Below, one piece after another: positions 63,720-64,000 of a stretch of DNA of 64,000 bases. The DNA is from Burkholderia territorii (lineage in GTDB: Bacteria > Pseudomonadota > Gammaproteobacteria > Burkholderiales > Burkholderiaceae). The position numbers and the translations under genes are program-made. Position 1 is the first letter of the stretch. Each line of letters starts with the position of its first letter. The stretch lies in assembly GCF_902833055.1 (NCBI RefSeq), contig NZ_CADFEJ010000029.1, positions 1 through 64,000 of the forward strand, in the 5' to 3' direction. The notes under the pieces were generated by a model. The model did no database searches, had not been told where the DNA came from, and saw only the letters and a program-made list of their open reading frames with translations.

Positions 63720-64000
63720 ATGACCACCGACACCACTGGCCGCACCGGCAATCCCGCTGCGGCCGCGAGCCCCGAGCGGTTCCGCTACGGTTTCCTGAGG
63801 GGCAACCCGCAGCTCACGAAAAACGGCGAGCTGAAACACCTGCTGTCGATCGAGGGCCTGCCGCGCTCGATCGTCAACCATATCCTCGATACGGCCGAGC
63901 AGTTCGTCAGCGTGACGGATCGCGAGGTGAAGAAGGTGCCGCTGTTGCGCGGCAAGTCGGTGTTCAACCTGTTCTTCGAGAACTCGACGCGCACGCGCAC
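63720..64000 (+). CDS. pyrB: Aspartate carbamoyltransferase catalytic subunit, 5' part (truncated by window)
   Basis: The open frame starts at ATG 63720 and continues past the window end. It encodes MTTDTTGRTGNPAAAAS as a short leader, then RYGFLRGNPQLTKNGELKHLLSIEGL and ending FENSTRTRT, the conserved carbamoyl phosphate-binding S-T-R-T-R motif of the ATCase/OTCase family. It makes carbamoyl aspartate in pyrimidine synthesis. The start may be further in, since the leader is longer than in enteric PyrB. Confidence 0.93.
   Translation, partial: MTTDTTGRTGNPAAAASPERFRYGFLRGNPQLTKNGELKHLLSIEGLPRSIVNHILDTAEQFVSVTDREVKKVPLLRGKSVFNLFFENSTRTR

Overview
The window looks like part of the main chromosome of a Burkholderia, probably of the B. 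cepacia complex. The GC content is very high with strong G/C third-position bias. It carries a block of beta-proteobacterial housekeeping genes (glyA end, nrdR, groES-groEL with a perfect CIRCE element, thiD, rubredoxin, yqgE-ruvX-pyrR-pyrB). It also carries many catabolic genes, LysR/AraC/IclR regulators, MFS exporters and a 3-hydroxybutyrate oligomer hydrolase. The species is inferred; no rRNA or tRNA gene, phage, insertion sequence or CRISPR array was seen.

Layout. 1-3.9 kb: end of glyA, nrdR, then five overlapping minor-pilin genes (fimT/pilV/pilW/pilX/pilE type) without pilY1. 3.9-5.2 kb: a DUF883/YqjE/DUF3318 membrane-protein operon. 5.5-10.3 kb: 1-Cys peroxiredoxin, glutaryl-CoA dehydrogenase divergent from an IclR regulator across a tandem hairpin-repeat array, a GFA-family protein and a degenerate EAL protein. 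10.6-16.6 kb: a homogentisate operon (FAD monooxygenase, DUF2783, MFS transporter, hmgA, fumarylacetoacetase). 16.7-27.6 kb: MFS exporters, BluB-type nitroreductase, D-lactate dehydrogenase, LysR plus class V aminotransferase, AraC plus EamA transporter. 28-33 kb: xanthine dehydrogenase xdhA-xdhB and a short xdhC. 33-37 kb: LysR, 2-hydroxychromene-2-carboxylate isomerase family protein, a membrane-anchored TAXI receptor, a BON protein. 37.4-42 kb: two secreted lipoprotein hydrolases. 42-45.6 kb: TauE-type permease, DHA2 exporter, DsbA/FrnE protein. 45.7-50 kb: a probable D-amino-acid catabolic locus with a YheO-like regulator and paired palindromic operators. 50.4-53.1 kb: an 897-residue secreted protein made of fifteen 43-44 residue repeats. 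53.4-56.7 kb: COG4315 protein and an ECF sigma/anti-sigma/cupredoxin/LolA-like/SRPBCC operon. 57-64 kb: groESL, thiD, rubredoxin, an unrecognised protein, yqgE, ruvX, pyrR and the start of pyrB.

How the genes work together. The homogentisate operon channels aromatic compounds to fumarate and acetoacetate, although its maleylacetoacetate isomerase must be encoded elsewhere. The xdh genes oxidise hypoxanthine and xanthine. The locus at 45.7-50 kb combines a periplasmic binding protein, an FAD-dependent D-amino-acid oxidoreductase and an ornithine-cyclodeaminase-like reductase under one likely repressor, resembling the logic of dauBAR. The ECF operon looks like a self-contained envelope stress module. 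The least explained parts are the repeat protein, the ECF/cupredoxin operon, the hairpin repeats upstream of gcdH and the shared palindromes of the D-amino-acid locus.
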